From the NCBI GenBank assembly GCA_001795165.1, contig MGNS01000131.1, positions 1-6,221 on the forward strand: a stretch of DNA of 6,221 nt, given 5' to 3'. This document shows positions 5,222 to 6,221 of the stretch, in pieces. Numbering within the stretch: the first letter of the stretch is position 1; every line of letters starts with the position of its first letter. A model generated the notes under the pieces. It saw only the letters and a program-made list of their open reading frames with translations, had not been told where the DNA came from and made no database searches. A program made the position numbers and the translations under genes. The DNA is from Chloroflexi bacterium RBG_16_57_11. Its GTDB lineage: Bacteria; Chloroflexota; Anaerolineae; Anaerolineales; UBA4823.

Positions 5222-6221
5222 ATGGATATCGGTTTAGTTCAACCCGTCGATATTGACGCGCAGATGCGCTCGGCCTACCTGGATTACGCCATGAGCGTGA
5301 TCGTGGCGCGCGCTCTACCGGATGCGCGCGATGGCCTCAAACCGGTCCACCGGCGCATTCTGTATGCCATGCATGACATGGGCATACGCTCAAATTCGGG
5401 TTATAAGAAATCCGCCCGCATTGTGGGTGAGGTGCTCGGAAAGTACCATCCGCATGGCGATGCCGCCGTATACGATACGATGGCTCGCATGGCCCAGGAT
5501 TTTTCGATGCGCTATGTGTTGATCGATGGCCAGGGTAACTTTGGCTCGGTGGACGGCGACGCCCCGGCAGCGATGCGCTACACGGAGGCGCGCCTGGCGA
5601 GCATGGCTGAGGAGATGCTGGCGGACATCGAGCGTGACACGGTCGATTTCGGCGATAACTTCGACGGCACCTTGAAGGAGCCCCAGGTCTTGCCCGCGCG
5701 GCTGCCCAACCTGTTGCTCAACGGCTCAGCCGGGATTGCCGTCGGCATGGCAACCAATATTCCACCCCATAACTTGCGCGAGCTGGTTGAAGCAATCGGT
5801 TATCTAATCGATCATTACGAGACGATCGACGATGTCCCGATCGAGGAGCTATTGCGGCGCGTGCCTGGTCCTGATTTCCCAACCGGTGGGATCATCGTCG
5901 GCGACGAGGGCATCTTGCAGGCCTACTCCACCGGGCGCGGGCGGATCGTGCTGCGTGGCCTGGCGCATATCGAGGAGATGAGCGGTGGTCGCCACCGCAT
6001 CGTGATCACCGAGATACCCTTCCAGCTCAACAAATCCAGCCTGATCGAGCGCATCGCCGAACTGGCACGGGAGGGGAAACTGGACGATATCTCCGACCTG
6101 CGCGACGAATCCGACCGGCGCGGGATGAGCATCGTTATCGAGCTCAAGCGCGGCGCTCAGCCGAAAAAGGTGCTGAACCAGCTTTACAAATATACGCCGC
6201 TGCAATCGACTTTTGGCGTGC
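5222..6221 (+). CDS. gyrA: DNA gyrase subunit A, N-terminal part (cut by window edge)
   Basis: The first 333 codons are present and the frame runs off the window without a stop. GyrA is the breakage-reunion subunit of gyrase, which with GyrB introduces negative supercoils. Visible landmarks are SAYLDYAMSVIVARALPDARDGLKPVHRRILYAM (about 17-50), written here in continuous family order from Ser17, the helix-4 region KYHPHGDAAVYDTMARMAQ (74-92), GQGNFGSVDGD (104-113) and the catalytic Tyr120 in AAMRYTEARL, beside the conserved Arg119. NLLLNGSAGIAVGMATNIPPHN (163-184) matches the tower/winged-helix junction of the family. An AGAGG ribosome binding site (5209-5213) lies 8 bases before the ATG. The C-terminal DNA-wrapping domain and GyrA-box lie outside, so ParC cannot be strictly excluded, but the N-terminus is GyrA-like. 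At the position of E. coli Ser83 this protein has Ala81; Asp85 (E. coli Asp87) is kept. Confidence 0.95.
   Translation, partial: MDIGLVQPVDIDAQMRSAYLDYAMSVIVARALPDARDGLKPVHRRILYAMHDMGIRSNSGYKKSARIVGEVLGKYHPHGDAAVYDTMARMAQDFSMRYVLIDGQGNFGSVDGDAPAAMRYTEARLASMAEEMLADIERDTVDFGDNFDGTLKEPQVLPARLPNLLLNGSAGIAVGMATNIPPHNLRELVEAIGYLIDHYETIDDVPIEELLRRVPGPDFPTGGIIVGDEGILQAYSTGRGRIVLRGLAHIEEMSGGRHRIVITEIPFQLNKSSLIERIAELAREGKLDDISDLRDESDRRGMSIVIELKRGAQPKKVLNQLYKYTPLQSTFGV

Overview
The window comes from a moderately GC-rich bacterial chromosome and holds two gene blocks that diverge from a shared intergenic region (about 3373-3601). My best guess at the source is a Chloroflexota (Anaerolineae-like) genome. 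This is inferred from a dispersed-looking repeat with the core GTAGGGGCGAAGC at 5044-5116, from an exporter operon with no outer-membrane partner in view, and from the general look of the proteins. No marker gene in the window proves it.

Left block, minus strand, 3372 down to 105: a compact three-gene operon encoding a MacA/MacB-type (YknXYZ-like) ABC exporter. The order is membrane-fusion/adaptor protein, then ATPase, then FtsX/MacB permease. The adaptor and ATPase genes are 2 bases apart, and the ATPase and permease genes overlap by 4 bases (ATGA), so the three proteins should be made together. ATPase and permease are separate polypeptides, unlike E. coli MacB. No TolC-like gene is visible, and the adaptor hairpin lacks the usual TolC-docking motif.

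Middle, plus strand, 3602-5038: a complete stand-alone GltD-type iron-sulfur flavoprotein of 478 aa. It has two four-cysteine clusters, an FAD-binding GAGPAG and an NAD(P)H-binding GGGDTA. It resembles the small subunit of glutamate synthase or the homomeric NADPH-dependent GltA/SudA/NfnB-like group. No glutamate synthase large subunit is adjacent within the window.

Right block, plus strand, 5222 to the window end: the first 333 codons of gyrA, with the catalytic tyrosine and an alanine at the quinolone-determining serine position. The 183 bases between the flavoprotein gene and gyrA are the most structured non-coding DNA here. They hold a 73-bp inverted repeat just after the flavoprotein stop codon, then a perfect TATAAT, then at once an intrinsic-terminator-shaped hairpin with a T tract, then overlapping alternative stems. 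No other -10-like box lies between this hairpin and gyrA, so the hairpin either ends the upstream transcript or sits in the gyrA leader as an attenuator-like element.

No tRNA, rRNA, CRISPR array, transposase or phage gene was seen. I did not find a convincing wholly new system. The gyrA leader architecture is the observation most worth testing.
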